Origin: an uncultured Treponema sp.
Lineage (GTDB): Bacteria; Spirochaetota; Spirochaetia; Treponematales; Treponemataceae
Direction of reading: 5' to 3'
Length of the DNA stretch: 20,991 nt
Assembly: GCA_937885475.1 (NCBI GenBank)
Contig: CAKZZR010000149.1
Span: 1-20,991, forward strand
Shown: positions 12,222 to 19,838 of the stretch, piece by piece
Layout: each line of letters starts with the position of its first letter
How positions within the stretch are numbered: position 1 is the stretch's first letter
Made by a program: the position numbers and the translations under genes
The notes under the pieces: generated by a model
The model's input: the letters and a program-made list of their open reading frames with translations, nothing else
Told to the model about the DNA's origin: nothing
Database searches by the model: none

Positions 12222-13913
12222 ATGAAAGTTTCTATGAATCCCAATGGAAAATACCGGCCGTTCGAGGCGGTTCCGATTAAAAACCGTACGTGGCCCGACA
12301 ACAAGATTACAAAGGCTCCTATCTGGTGCTCCGTCGACCTTCGTGACGGAAATCAGGCGCTCATCAATCCTATGGGCGTTGAGCAGAAGCTTGAGTTTTT
12401 TGACCTGCTGGTAAAAATCGGCTTCAAGGAAATTGAGGTGGGCTTTCCGAGCGCAAGCGACACGGAATTCAACTTCATGCGCCGCCTCATAGAAGAAAAT
12501 CACGTGCCAGACGACGTTACCCTTCAGGTTCTGTGCCAGGCGCGCGAACACCTCATCAAGCGCACGTTTGAAAGCCTCAAGGGCTGCAAGAAGGCGATTT
12601 TTCACCTTTACAACTCAACCAGCCCCGCACAGCGAAAATATACGTTCAACAAATCAAAGGAAGAGATAACGCAGATTGCCATCGACGGAATCCGCTGCGT
12701 GAAGAACTGCCTTTCCATGAGCGAAGGAACGGAAATCCGCCTTGAGTACAGCCCAGAAAGCTTCAGTACCACAGAAATTGACTACGCCCTGGAAGTTTGC
12801 GAGGCAGTGAAGAAAGAATGGGGATGCAGCGCGACGAACAAGGTCATACTGAACCTGCCTACGACGGTTGAATGCGCGCTTCCGAACCAGTTTGCAGACC
12901 AGATTGAATATTTCTGCCAGAACATAAGCGACCGGGAGAACGTCATCATCTCGCTTCACAACCACAATGACCGTGGCGAGGGCGTGGCTCAGTGCGAGCT
13001 TGGGCTTCTGGCCGGAGCGGATCGCGTTGAAGGCTGCCTTTTTGGTAACGGCGAGAGAACCGGAAACCTTGACATAGTGAACGTCGGAATGAACATGTAC
13101 ACCCAGGGCGTTGACCCGGAGCTTGATTTTACGAACATGCCGCTTCTGACAGAGGCATACACACGGCTTACCGGCATGGAAATCCATCCGCGCACTCCGT
13201 ATTCAGGCGAGCTTGTGTTCACGGCGTTCAGCGGAAGCCACCAGGATGCCATCCGCAAGGGAATGGCTGCCCGAGTTGGCAAGGCAGACAACGAATACTG
13301 GGACGTTCCGTACCTCACGTTCGATCCGCATGACATCGGCCGCCAATACGAAGGAATCATCCGCATCAACAGCCAGAGCGGAAAGGGTGGGGCCGCCTTC
13401 ATCATGGAGCAGGATTTTGGAATCAGCATGCCAAAGTCCATGCATCCTGTGTTCGGCGAGCTGGTTAAGAACGAGGCCGACAAGGCTCAGCGCGAGCTAA
13501 AGCCTGCCGAAATCTATGACGTTTTTGAGCGCACCTGGCTCAAGACAAAGGCGCCGCTCAACGTGCTTGAAATAAGCGAGCGCCATATAGAAGGCGAGCG
13601 TGGTTCTGATTTGCCTGAGCAGGTTGCGGGAATGGCTACCGTTGAATGGAACGGAAAAAGCTACGCCATTGCCGCAAACGGAAACGGTCCTTTGGATGCG
13701 TTCGTCAATGCCCTCAAGCAGACGCCGGCTCCAAAGTTCAACATAACGAATTTCAGCGAGCACAGCGTCGGAACCGGAAGCGACACTTACGCCCTGGCTT
13801 ACGTTCAGATTACAAAAGAAGACGGCGAGCAGGTTTGGGGCGTTGGAAAGAGCAGCAACGTAGGACGCGCCGGAATTGCCGCCGTTGTAAGCGCATTGAA
13901 CTTCAGAAAATAG
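12222..13913 (+). CDS. leuA: 2-isopropylmalate synthase (long form)
   Basis: This 563-residue enzyme condenses acetyl-CoA with 2-oxoisovalerate, the first committed step of leucine synthesis. The catalytic TIM barrel shows DLRDGNQ (residues 39-45) with the metal-binding aspartate, GFPSASDTEF, and the HNHNDRGEG metal motif near 246-254. A linker follows and then the C-terminal leucine-binding regulatory domain (about 430-563), so feedback inhibition is expected. The opening NPNGKYRPFEAVPIKNRTWPDN is typical of the longer LeuA2 subtype (about 550-570 residues). GAGG at 12211-12214 precedes ATG 12222. Transcription appears to be controlled by the attenuator immediately upstream. A Gfo/Idh/MocA gene follows after 18 bases. 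No leuB, leuC or leuD is present in the window. Confidence 0.96.
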   Translation: MKVSMNPNGKYRPFEAVPIKNRTWPDNKITKAPIWCSVDLRDGNQALINPMGVEQKLEFFDLLVKIGFKEIEVGFPSASDTEFNFMRRLIEENHVPDDVTLQVLCQAREHLIKRTFESLKGCKKAIFHLYNSTSPAQRKYTFNKSKEEITQIAIDGIRCVKNCLSMSEGTEIRLEYSPESFSTTEIDYALEVCEAVKKEWGCSATNKVILNLPTTVECALPNQFADQIEYFCQNISDRENVIISLHNHNDRGEGVAQCELGLLAGADRVEGCLFGNGERTGNLDIVNVGMNMYTQGVDPELDFTNMPLLTEAYTRLTGMEIHPRTPYSGELVFTAFSGSHQDAIRKGMAARVGKADNEYWDVPYLTFDPHDIGRQYEGIIRINSQSGKGGAAFIMEQDFGISMPKSMHPVFGELVKNEADKAQRELKPAEIYDVFERTWLKTKAPLNVLEISERHIEGERGSDLPEQVAGMATVEWNGKSYAIAANGNGPLDAFVNALKQTPAPKFNITNFSEHSVGTGSDTYALAYVQITKEDGEQVWGVGKSSNVGRAGIAAVVSALNFRK

Positions 13914-13931
13914 CTCGGACAGGAGATTCCA

Positions 13932-14990
13932 TTGGCAAAACGCAGAAAGTATACAGCCGCTCTTATCGGTACAGGCAGAATCGGATTTACGCTTGGCTTT
14001 GACAAAAAGCGCGAGCAGCCCGCAAGCCACACCATGGCACTCAAGGCTAACCGCCGCATCCGCCTGATTGCGGGGTGCGATACGGACAGGTCTCGGCTTG
14101 ACCGCTGGGGCAGCTACGTAAAGACTGCGGCTCTCTGCCCTGATACGGCAAATCTTTTTGCGTCCGTTGTGCCTGACATTGTGGTTGTTGCGGTGAACGA
14201 GGAATCCCATATGAGGACGGCGCTTGACGTGATTCAGGCGCGTCCACGTCTTATGATTCTGGAAAAGCCGGTTGCGCTGAGCATGGAGCAGGGGCGGGAG
14301 CTTGCCTTTGCCGCCAATGCAAAAAAACTTCCGGTGCTTGTGAACCACGAGCGCCGTTTTGCCCGCGACTATGCCATTGCAAAGGATTATATCTCAAAAA
14401 TCGGAAGGATTCAGACGGTCAATGCCCGCCTGGATTCCGGCTTGTATGTGTATAACCCGGAAAAGGAAATGAACGGTGAATACAGCCTGCTTCACGACGG
14501 CACGCACCTTGTGGACATCGTGCAATTCCTGCTTGAGGGCGATTCCTCTTCTGCGGGAGAGGAGACTGTGCTGTATAATCCGTTACTTTCTTCCATATAT
14601 TATGACCGCGAGCGGGACGGCGAAACTTCAAAAATCGTACGCAGCCTTAATGTTCATTTTGAAAGCGAGCGCTGCCCTGACGTGAATTTGTTTTTCAGTG
14701 GGCAGAGCAGATTCTTTGGCTTTGAGGTTGAGGTCATCGGAACGGAAGGTCGCTTCCGCATAGGAAACGGCATCTTTGAATTCTTTACGCGTAAGGAATC
14801 ACGCCTGTATTCAGGGTTCTATTCTCTGCTTCCTGACACAAAAGTCGTGCCACCAAAAAAAACGGGCTACTTTGCGAACATGATTCAGAATGCGGTTGAT
14901 TTTTTGGATGAAAAGGCACCTCTCCGCTCAACTCTGCAAACTGGGCTTTCGACGCTTCAGGTGCTTGAGGACATAAAGGCGCTCTTTTAG
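13932..14990 (+). CDS. Gfo/Idh/MocA-family NAD(P)-dependent oxidoreductase
   Basis: This 352-residue protein has an N-terminal Rossmann domain with GTGRIG (13-18), the family motif EKP (111-113, in MILEKPVAL) that positions the nicotinamide, and HDGTHLVD (188-195), where the histidine is the usual catalytic residue. The C-terminal alpha/beta domain follows. It starts with TTG at 13932, supported by AGGAG at 13921-13925; there is no ATG near the required position. It follows leuA by 18 bases with no terminator between and so probably shares its transcript, although no role in leucine synthesis is known for this family. Members usually oxidise sugars, inositols or related alcohols. The substrate is unknown. 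Confidence 0.85.
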   Translation: MAKRRKYTAALIGTGRIGFTLGFDKKREQPASHTMALKANRRIRLIAGCDTDRSRLDRWGSYVKTAALCPDTANLFASVVPDIVVVAVNEESHMRTALDVIQARPRLMILEKPVALSMEQGRELAFAANAKKLPVLVNHERRFARDYAIAKDYISKIGRIQTVNARLDSGLYVYNPEKEMNGEYSLLHDGTHLVDIVQFLLEGDSSSAGEETVLYNPLLSSIYYDRERDGETSKIVRSLNVHFESERCPDVNLFFSGQSRFFGFEVEVIGTEGRFRIGNGIFEFFTRKESRLYSGFYSLLPDTKVVPPKKTGYFANMIQNAVDFLDEKAPLRSTLQTGLSTLQVLEDIKALF

Positions 14991-14997
14991 GACAGAT

Positions 14998-15032
14998 AAA
15001 AAAAGGCGGAACCCAGTCGTTCCGCCTTTTTT
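14998..15032. terminator. Bidirectional terminator between convergent genes
   Basis: A7-GGCGGAAC, loop CCAGTC, GTTCCGCC-T6: a perfect 8-bp GC-rich stem extended by A-T pairs. It serves the leuA operon on the plus strand and guaB on the minus strand. Confidence 0.9.
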
Positions 15033-15047
15033 ATGTGCGGATTTGTT

Positions 15048-16556
15048 TTACTCAGCGTGAATGCTTGTGTTTTTTACCACTACATCATGTGCGCCGCCCT
15101 CGCGGATTGAAGCAGGGCTTACCAGCGTAATCTTCGCCTTTTCCTGAAGCTCAGGAATCGTTACGGCACCGCAGTTGCACATTGTGTGAATTACCTTGCT
15201 GGTGGTAAGGCTTACGTTGTCGTGCAGGCTGCCTGCGTACGGAACGTAGCTGTCTACGCCTTCCTCAAACGCCATCTTCTTTGCGCCGCCAAGGTCGTAG
15301 CGTTGCCAGTTGCGCGCGCGGTTTGAGCCTTCGCCCCAGTATTCCTTTACGTAGTTTCCGTTTACAACAAGCTTGTTGGTAGGGCTTTCGTCAAAGCGCG
15401 CAAAGTAGCGACCAAGCATTACAAAGTCCGCGCCCATTGCAAGCGCCAGCGTGATGTGGTAGTCGTGTACGATTCCGCCGTCAGAGCAGATTGGAACGTA
15501 TATTCCTGTTTTCTTGAAGTATTCGTCGCGGGCACGTGCTACGTCAATGGTTGCAGTAGCCTGTCCGCGTCCAATGCCCTTTTGCTCGCGGGTGATGCAG
15601 ATTGAGCCGCCGCCGATACCGATTTTTACGAAGTCTGCGCCAGCCTCTGCAAGAAATCGGAAGCCTTCTGCGTCAACAACGTTTCCAGCACCAACCTTTG
15701 CATTTGGCCATTTTGCGTGAATGTCGTGAAGCGCGCGCGCCTGCCATTCGGTAAAGCCCTCGGAGGAATCCAAGGTCATTACGTCTACACCAGCCTCAAG
15801 CAGTGCGGGAACTCGTTCCATGTAGTCGCGTGTGTTGATTCCAGCTCCAACGATGTATCTTTTTTGCTTGTCCAAAAGTTCGTTCGGGTGTTCCTCGTGG
15901 CTTGCAGCGTCCTTGCGGAATACCAGGTACTGCAAATTTCCGTCCTTGTCCACAACCGGAAGCTGGTTGATTTTGTTCTTCCAGATAAGGTCGTTCGCTT
16001 CCTCAAGCGTGATTCCAACCTCTGCCTTTACAAGGTCGCCCAGAACCGTCATGTATTCCTGAACCTTTGCTCCCTTTGGACAGTGGTCAAGGCGGAAGTC
16101 CCGTTCTGTGATGATTCCCAGAAGCTTTCCGTTGTGCTCGCCGTTATCCGTTACGGCAACGGTGGAATGTCCGGTCGCCTCAATTTTTGAGACAAGCTCC
16201 TCAAGCGTCTGATCCGGGCGGATGTTCGTGTCTGAGGTTACAAAGCCCGCCTTGTAGGACTTAACGCGTGCAATCATTGCCGCCTGGTTCTCGATTGTCT
16301 GTGAGCCGTAGATAAAGGAGATTCCGCCTTCCTTTGCAAGGGCAACCGCCAGAGTGTCATTTGAAACGGACTGCATGACGGCGCTTACCATTGGAATATT
16401 CATCGTAAGCGGGCATTTTTCACCGGCTTTTTTATTGTAACGAACGATAGGGGTCTTGAGCGAAACATTTGCCGGAATGCAGTCCGGCCCCGTGTATCCC
16501 GGAACTAACAGGTATTCATCAAAAGTGTGTGATGGTTCATCAAAAAAGAAAGCCAT
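15048..16556 (-). CDS. guaB: Inosine-5'-monophosphate dehydrogenase
   Basis: This 502-residue enzyme oxidises IMP to XMP with NAD+, the committed step to GMP. A TIM barrel is interrupted by two CBS domains (about residues 95-215, including HSTVAVTDNG and INQLPVVDKDG). The catalytic cysteine is C320 in GGGSICITREQKGIGRGQ. The substrate-binding SDGGI stretch and a flap with the catalytic Arg-Tyr pair (NWQRYD) are present. The active-site loop has ICITREQKGIGRGQ where many bacteria have ICTTR, a subfamily difference and not a defect. GGAG precedes the ATG (minus strand, at 16565-16562). It is transcribed away from purA, so the two enzymes of the IMP branch point are divergent neighbours. Confidence 0.96.
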   Translation of the reverse strand: MAFFFDEPSHTFDEYLLVPGYTGPDCIPANVSLKTPIVRYNKKAGEKCPLTMNIPMVSAVMQSVSNDTLAVALAKEGGISFIYGSQTIENQAAMIARVKSYKAGFVTSDTNIRPDQTLEELVSKIEATGHSTVAVTDNGEHNGKLLGIITERDFRLDHCPKGAKVQEYMTVLGDLVKAEVGITLEEANDLIWKNKINQLPVVDKDGNLQYLVFRKDAASHEEHPNELLDKQKRYIVGAGINTRDYMERVPALLEAGVDVMTLDSSEGFTEWQARALHDIHAKWPNAKVGAGNVVDAEGFRFLAEAGADFVKIGIGGGSICITREQKGIGRGQATATIDVARARDEYFKKTGIYVPICSDGGIVHDYHITLALAMGADFVMLGRYFARFDESPTNKLVVNGNYVKEYWGEGSNRARNWQRYDLGGAKKMAFEEGVDSYVPYAGSLHDNVSLTTSKVIHTMCNCGAVTIPELQEKAKITLVSPASIREGGAHDVVVKNTSIHAE

Positions 16557-16594
16557 GTGTGTCTCCTATAAAATTTTAAAATTATAATTGAGTG

Positions 16595-16623
16595 ATTATA
16601 TATGAATACGAAGGGAAAATCAA
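16595..16623 (-). promoter_or_regulatory. Probable guaB promoter
   Basis: On the minus strand TTGATT (16623-16618) and a perfect TATAAT (16600-16595) are separated by 17 bp. The predicted start near 16588 gives a leader of about 30 bases. The -35 box is 35 bp from the near end of repeat copy C. Confidence 0.65.
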
Positions 16624-16658
16624 TCTTTCTAAGAATTAAAAAAGTAGTCTTTGCTCTG

Positions 16659-16813
16659 AAAAAAAATAGCTTCCAGTCGAGTTTCGTCTTTCAAAACCGC
16701 ACGCTCGCGTGCTACACCTTGTTGTGCCTTGGAACTATATACGTTGCCGCTTTCGCGGCAGCACAACAAAGTGTTTTTGAAAGCCGCAAACTCTCCTTCG
16801 CGCTATTTTTTTT
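16659..16813 (-). repeat. Complete ~155-bp structured repeat element (copy C)
   Basis: The 155-bp element lies in the orientation opposite to copy B. Read on the minus strand, it has the same helices with different sequences: ATAGC with GCTAT, GAGTTT with AAACTC, CTTTCAAAA with TTTTGAAAG, P2 with TTGTTGTGC and GCACAACAA, P3 TGCCGC-gaaa-GCGGCA, and P4 GCACGC-GA-GCGTGC. Most differences from copy B keep the base pairs. It sits between the divergent guaB and purA promoters. Confidence 0.88.
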
Positions 16814-16880
16814 ACAAGTTTCGCTTGTTTTATAAGTTCGGAATTATAATTCGTTTGAGCGTGAATCTTTCTCCCTTTCA

Positions 16881-16909
16881 TTGAGCATTTTTTGTCTTTA
16901 TGCTATCAT
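16881..16909 (+). promoter_or_regulatory. Probable purA promoter
   Basis: TTGAGC (16881-16886) and TATCAT (16904-16909) are separated by 17 bp. The predicted start near 16916 gives a leader of about 80 bases. No recognisable purine riboswitch is seen in it. Confidence 0.6.
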
Positions 16910-16967
16910 CTGTGAGTAAAAACACTTGTGATTTTGCGGTGCTTCTACATATCAAATTACGAAGATT

Positions 16968-16981
16968 TCCGCCAAGGCGGA
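16968..16981 (+). other. Hairpin next to the purA ribosome-binding site
   Basis: TCCGCC-AA-GGCGGA can form at least a 5-bp stem with a CAAG loop, ending 3 bases before the GAGGT ribosome site (16985-16989). It could affect initiation; no ligand or protein signal is visible. Confidence 0.35.
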
Positions 16982-16994
16982 TTTGAGGTACACG

Positions 16995-18218
16995 ATGAAC
17001 GTTGTTGTAATGGGTGCCCAGTGGGGTGACGAAGGAAAGGGTAAGATTGTTGACTATCTTGCGCAGGATGCCAAATATGTTTGCCGCTTTGCGGGTGGTG
17101 CGAATGCCGGTCATACGATTGTTGTAGACGGAAAAAAATACGCGCTGCATCAGGTTCCGTCTGGAATTCTGTACCCAAGCAAGACTGTTTTTTTGGGTTC
17201 CGGGATGGTAATCGACCCGGAGGCGCTTTTCAACGAGCTTAAGATGCTTTCTGACAACGGCGTGAACTGGGAAGGTCGCGTGTTCATCTCTGACCGCGCG
17301 CACATAACGCTGCCTGGCTACCGCACTATGGATAAGGAACGTGATGCGGCACGCAAGCGCCCGATTGGAACTACAGGACGCGGAATCGGAACCACCTATT
17401 CACAGAAGTCAGAGCGCGACGGAATCCGCCTTGCAGACTTGGATTGGGATGAAAAATGGAACGATCTTGAGGACGAGGACAAAAAATTCCTTGAGCAGTA
17501 TAAAGATCAGCTTTTGAAGATGAGAATCGACATTGCCGCAAAAATGTATGAAATCCGCAAGGAAAACATTCTTTTTGAAGGTGCGCAGGGCGCAATGCTC
17601 GACATCGATTCGGGAACATATCCGTTCGTTTCTTCTGGCGCGTCTGGCTCTTACGGCGCTTCCAGCGGTGCGGGAATCGGTCCGCGCGCTTTGGACAAAA
17701 TCTACGGCGTTTTCAAGGCGTATGAGACCCGCGTAGGCAACGGTCCTATGCCTACGGAATTCAACGACACAACAGAAAGCGAGCTGTGCGATTACGTTCG
17801 CAACACAGGCAACGAATTTGGCGTTACCACTGGTCGTGCGCGTCGCTGCGGTTATCTTGACCTTGTTGCGCTCCGCTATGCGTGCCATGTAAATTCAATC
17901 GATTCATTGGTTCTTACCCACCTTGACGTATATGACGAGATGGACGAGATTGAAGCCTGTGTTGCCTACGACATCGACGGAAAAATCGTTACGGACTTCC
18001 CAGCAAGCATTCCGGCGCTGAACAAGGCAAAGCCTGTTCTTCAGAAGTTCAAGGGCTGGAAGCAGTCAATCAAAGAGCTTAAAAAATACAGCCAGCTTCC
18101 AAAGGCTGCAAAGGCATACGTTGACTTCATTGAGGACTACACCGGAACAAAGGTCGGAATCGTTTCTGTAGGTCCTGACCGCATCCAGACGTTCAACCGC
18201 GAAAAAATCTGGAAGTAG
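16995..18218 (+). CDS. purA: Adenylosuccinate synthetase
   Basis: This 407-residue enzyme joins IMP and aspartate using GTP, the first step from IMP to AMP. The start MNVVVMGAQWGDEGKGK carries the GTP/IMP loop GDEGKGK (residues 11-17), with D12 as catalytic base, and NAGHT holds catalytic H40. RPIGTTGRGIG and the conserved YETRVGNGPMPTE region are also present. It is slightly shorter than the usual 425-430 residues without losing a motif. ATG 16995 has GAGGT at 16985-16989; an in-frame TTG at 16983 overlaps that site and is rejected. It is divergent from guaB and ends before a strong terminator. Confidence 0.96.
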   Translation: MNVVVMGAQWGDEGKGKIVDYLAQDAKYVCRFAGGANAGHTIVVDGKKYALHQVPSGILYPSKTVFLGSGMVIDPEALFNELKMLSDNGVNWEGRVFISDRAHITLPGYRTMDKERDAARKRPIGTTGRGIGTTYSQKSERDGIRLADLDWDEKWNDLEDEDKKFLEQYKDQLLKMRIDIAAKMYEIRKENILFEGAQGAMLDIDSGTYPFVSSGASGSYGASSGAGIGPRALDKIYGVFKAYETRVGNGPMPTEFNDTTESELCDYVRNTGNEFGVTTGRARRCGYLDLVALRYACHVNSIDSLVLTHLDVYDEMDEIEACVAYDIDGKIVTDFPASIPALNKAKPVLQKFKGWKQSIKELKKYSQLPKAAKAYVDFIEDYTGTKVGIVSVGPDRIQTFNREKIWK

Positions 18219-18263
18219 CACGCCGCTAGGCTTGCGTTGTTTTGTTTGCATTTATATAGATAG

Positions 18264-18301
18264 AAAAAGCCCTGCGTTCACATGAAAGCAGGGCTTTTTT
18301 T
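18264..18301 (+). terminator. Terminator after purA
   Basis: A5-GCCCTGC (18269-18275) pairs with GCAGGGC (18288-18294), extended by A-T pairs, and ends in a run of seven T. Because of the A-run on the left side it could also act for argD on the minus strand. Confidence 0.88.
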
Positions 18302-18356
18302 AGATGCGCCGTAGCTGGCGAGCGGTGCAAGACGGCAGGCGCACGGGGGGGGGAGG

Positions 18357-19535
18357 TTAGTTTGCGTTCTTGCAGAATTCTTCCAGAACGCGCTTGTAGA
18401 TGGCAAGTCCCGCGTCGATTTCCTTTTGGCTTATGTTCAGCGGGGGCAGGAAGCGGATAACGTCGCTTCCTGCTGTGGTGGTGCAGAGACCTTCCTCAAG
18501 GCATTTTACCTCTATGTCAAACGGTTTTATTGAGCCGTCAATCTGGGTGCCAATCATAAGGCCCTTGCCTCGCACGTCCTTTACAATCGGAAGGCTCCAG
18601 CTGCGAATTGTTTGCCGTATGTAGTCGCCTTTTTTGCTCACGTTCTCAAGAAATTCCGGGGTCATCGTGTGAAGAACGGTGAGCGCGGCGGCACAGGCGA
18701 GGGGGTTTCCTGCAAAGGTTGACTGATGGTCGCCCGCAACAAATACATCGGAAGCGGCACCTCTAAAAAGGCACGCGCCCATCGGAACTCCACCTGCGAT
18801 TCCCTTTGCGAGCGTTACTACGTCAGGCTCCAAGCCGAGCCATTCGCTTGCAAGGTAAGTTCCGGTGCGTCCCACGCCGGTCTGAACCTCGTCTGCCATG
18901 ACCAATGCGCCTGCTTTGTGCGCCGCGTCGTGAACGGCTTTTGCCCATTCCTTGTCTATAAGGTTCACGCCGCCTTCGCCCTGCACGCATTCCAAAAGAA
19001 TTGCCGCAACGTCGTCAGTAAAGCAGGTGCTGAGCGCGTCAAAGTCGTTTGCCTTTATGGTCTTAAAGCCCTGCGGGTAGGGCGCAAAGCAATCAGGATG
19101 AAATTTGTCCTGGCCTGTTGCGGTAAGCGTTGCGAGCGTGCGTCCGTGGAACGATGATTCCAGCGTGATAATCGTGTGCTTTTTTTCTCCACCGGTTAAA
19201 AAGCCATATTTGCGTGCAAGCTTTATTGCAGCCTCGTTCGCTTCCGCGCCGGAATTGCCAAAATAGCCATGCTCAAAGCCGGTGCGCGCCAAAAGTTCCG
19301 TCGCAAACTGTATTCCTTCGTCAGAAAAATAATAGTTCGATATGTGGATTTCTTCCTTTGCCTGGCGTGCGATAGCCTTTACCAGCGGCTTGTAGTTGTG
19401 GCCAAGGCAGTTAACGCCGATTCCCGCAATAAAATCTATGTATTTGCGACCGTTCGTGGCAGTAAGAGTTGCGCCGTTGCCTTTTACGAATGTCAAATCA
19501 AAGCTTCCGTAGTTATTTACAATCTGTTTTTTCAC
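18357..19535 (-). CDS. argD: Acetylornithine / class III aminotransferase
   Basis: This 392-residue pyridoxal-phosphate enzyme most likely converts N-acetylglutamate semialdehyde to N-acetylornithine in arginine synthesis, and such enzymes often also serve lysine synthesis as succinyl-diaminopimelate aminotransferase. Features are FIAGIGVNCLGH (35-46), NSGAEANEAAIKLAR (94-108), SSFHGRT (127-133), D215 in ADEVQTGVGRTG and the Schiff-base lysine K244 in TLAKGIAGG. I start it at GTG 19535, preceded by GGGAG six bases upstream; it then begins KKQIVNNYGSFDL, as the family does. The frame stays open to an ATG at 19661, but that extension is not family-like and overlaps repeat copy F. No other arg genes are in the window. 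Confidence 0.88.
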   Translation of the reverse strand: MKKQIVNNYGSFDLTFVKGNGATLTATNGRKYIDFIAGIGVNCLGHNYKPLVKAIARQAKEEIHISNYYFSDEGIQFATELLARTGFEHGYFGNSGAEANEAAIKLARKYGFLTGGEKKHTIITLESSFHGRTLATLTATGQDKFHPDCFAPYPQGFKTIKANDFDALSTCFTDDVAAILLECVQGEGGVNLIDKEWAKAVHDAAHKAGALVMADEVQTGVGRTGTYLASEWLGLEPDVVTLAKGIAGGVPMGACLFRGAASDVFVAGDHQSTFAGNPLACAAALTVLHTMTPEFLENVSKKGDYIRQTIRSWSLPIVKDVRGKGLMIGTQIDGSIKPFDIEVKCLEEGLCTTTAGSDVIRFLPPLNISQKEIDAGLAIYKRVLEEFCKNAN

Positions 19536-19568
19536 TTTTTGCTCCCATTCCTGTAAGGATTTTTCTAT

Positions 19569-19597
19569 AGAATACAGAATACCGCGGACTTTGTACA
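19569..19597 (-). promoter_or_regulatory. Possible argD promoter
   Basis: On the minus strand TGTACA (19597-19592) and TATTCT (19574-19569) are separated by 17 bp, both imperfect matches to consensus. The leader would be about 27 bases. Confidence 0.35.
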
Positions 19598-19646
19598 CTT
19601 TGTTGAGGAATTTTAAGCGGAATGCCGAGTTGCAGAGGATAAGTAT

Positions 19647-19706
19647 AAAAAAATAGCGCAAGGGAGAAGTTGAAGGATGAACTTCGACTGAAAGCTATTT
19701 TTTTTT
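19647..19706 (+). repeat. Internally deleted repeat element (copy F, 60 bp)
   Basis: The left end (A7-TAGCGCAAGGGAGAAGTT) is joined directly to the right end (GAAGGATGAACTTC to GCTA-T9). Both outer helix blocks, ATAGC with GCTAT and GAAGTT with AACTTC, remain and form a simple hairpin; the P2, P3 and P4 arms are missing. It lies between argD and cysK, 49 bp upstream of the cysK -35 box. Confidence 0.85.
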
Positions 19707-19748
19707 AATGCCTATACACCAAAGATTGATTTCCATATAAAATTTTAT

Positions 19749-19771
19749 TTTCCTATTGACAAACTAGGAAA
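19749..19771 (+). promoter_or_regulatory. Distal cysK operator covering the -35 box
   Basis: TTTCCTA and TAGGAAA are perfect 7-base inverted arms around nine bases, the best dyad of the family. The -35 hexamer TTGACA (19756-19761) lies in the spacer, so a bound protein would block RNA polymerase directly. Confidence 0.6.
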
Positions 19772-19784
19772 TAGGATTTATATT
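19756..19784 (+). promoter_or_regulatory. Probable cysK promoter
   Basis: TTGACA (19756-19761), a perfect -35 box, is followed after 17 bp by TATATT (19779-19784). The predicted start is near 19791, between the two operator dyads. Confidence 0.7.
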
Positions 19785-19794
19785 TTTTATATAA

Positions 19795-19811
19795 CCTACT
19801 AAATGAATAGG
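19795..19811 (+). promoter_or_regulatory. Proximal cysK operator
   Basis: CCTACTAAATGAATAGG, CCTA-N9-TAGG, is centred 43 bp (about four helical turns) after the distal site, which would put both on one face of the DNA. It is nearly identical to the site before the CoA-ligase gene (8226-8242). Confidence 0.6.
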
Positions 19812-19838
19812 ATTAAAATAAATCGATAAGGAGTATAT

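Noticed and set aside
13497..14348. A long minus-strand frame opposite the leuA end and the Gfo/Idh gene (283 codons)
   Set aside because: The plus-strand genes here are complete, family-typical proteins; the antisense frame is a by-product of their codon use and has no recognisable motif.
16602..16835. A 77-codon plus-strand frame beginning MNTKGKSIF
   Set aside because: It runs through the whole of repeat copy C and the guaB promoter and has no ribosome site; its coding content is just the repeat.
18345..18353. A run of nine G just after the argD stop
   Set aside because: It is outside coding sequence and after the gene end on the minus strand, so phase variation of a protein is not supported; it may be length-variable but has no evident effect.
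19536..19661. N-terminal extension of ArgD from the ATG at 19661
   Set aside because: The 42 extra residues are not family-like, overlap repeat F and the likely promoter, and lack a ribosome site, whereas GTG 19535 has GGGAG at proper spacing.
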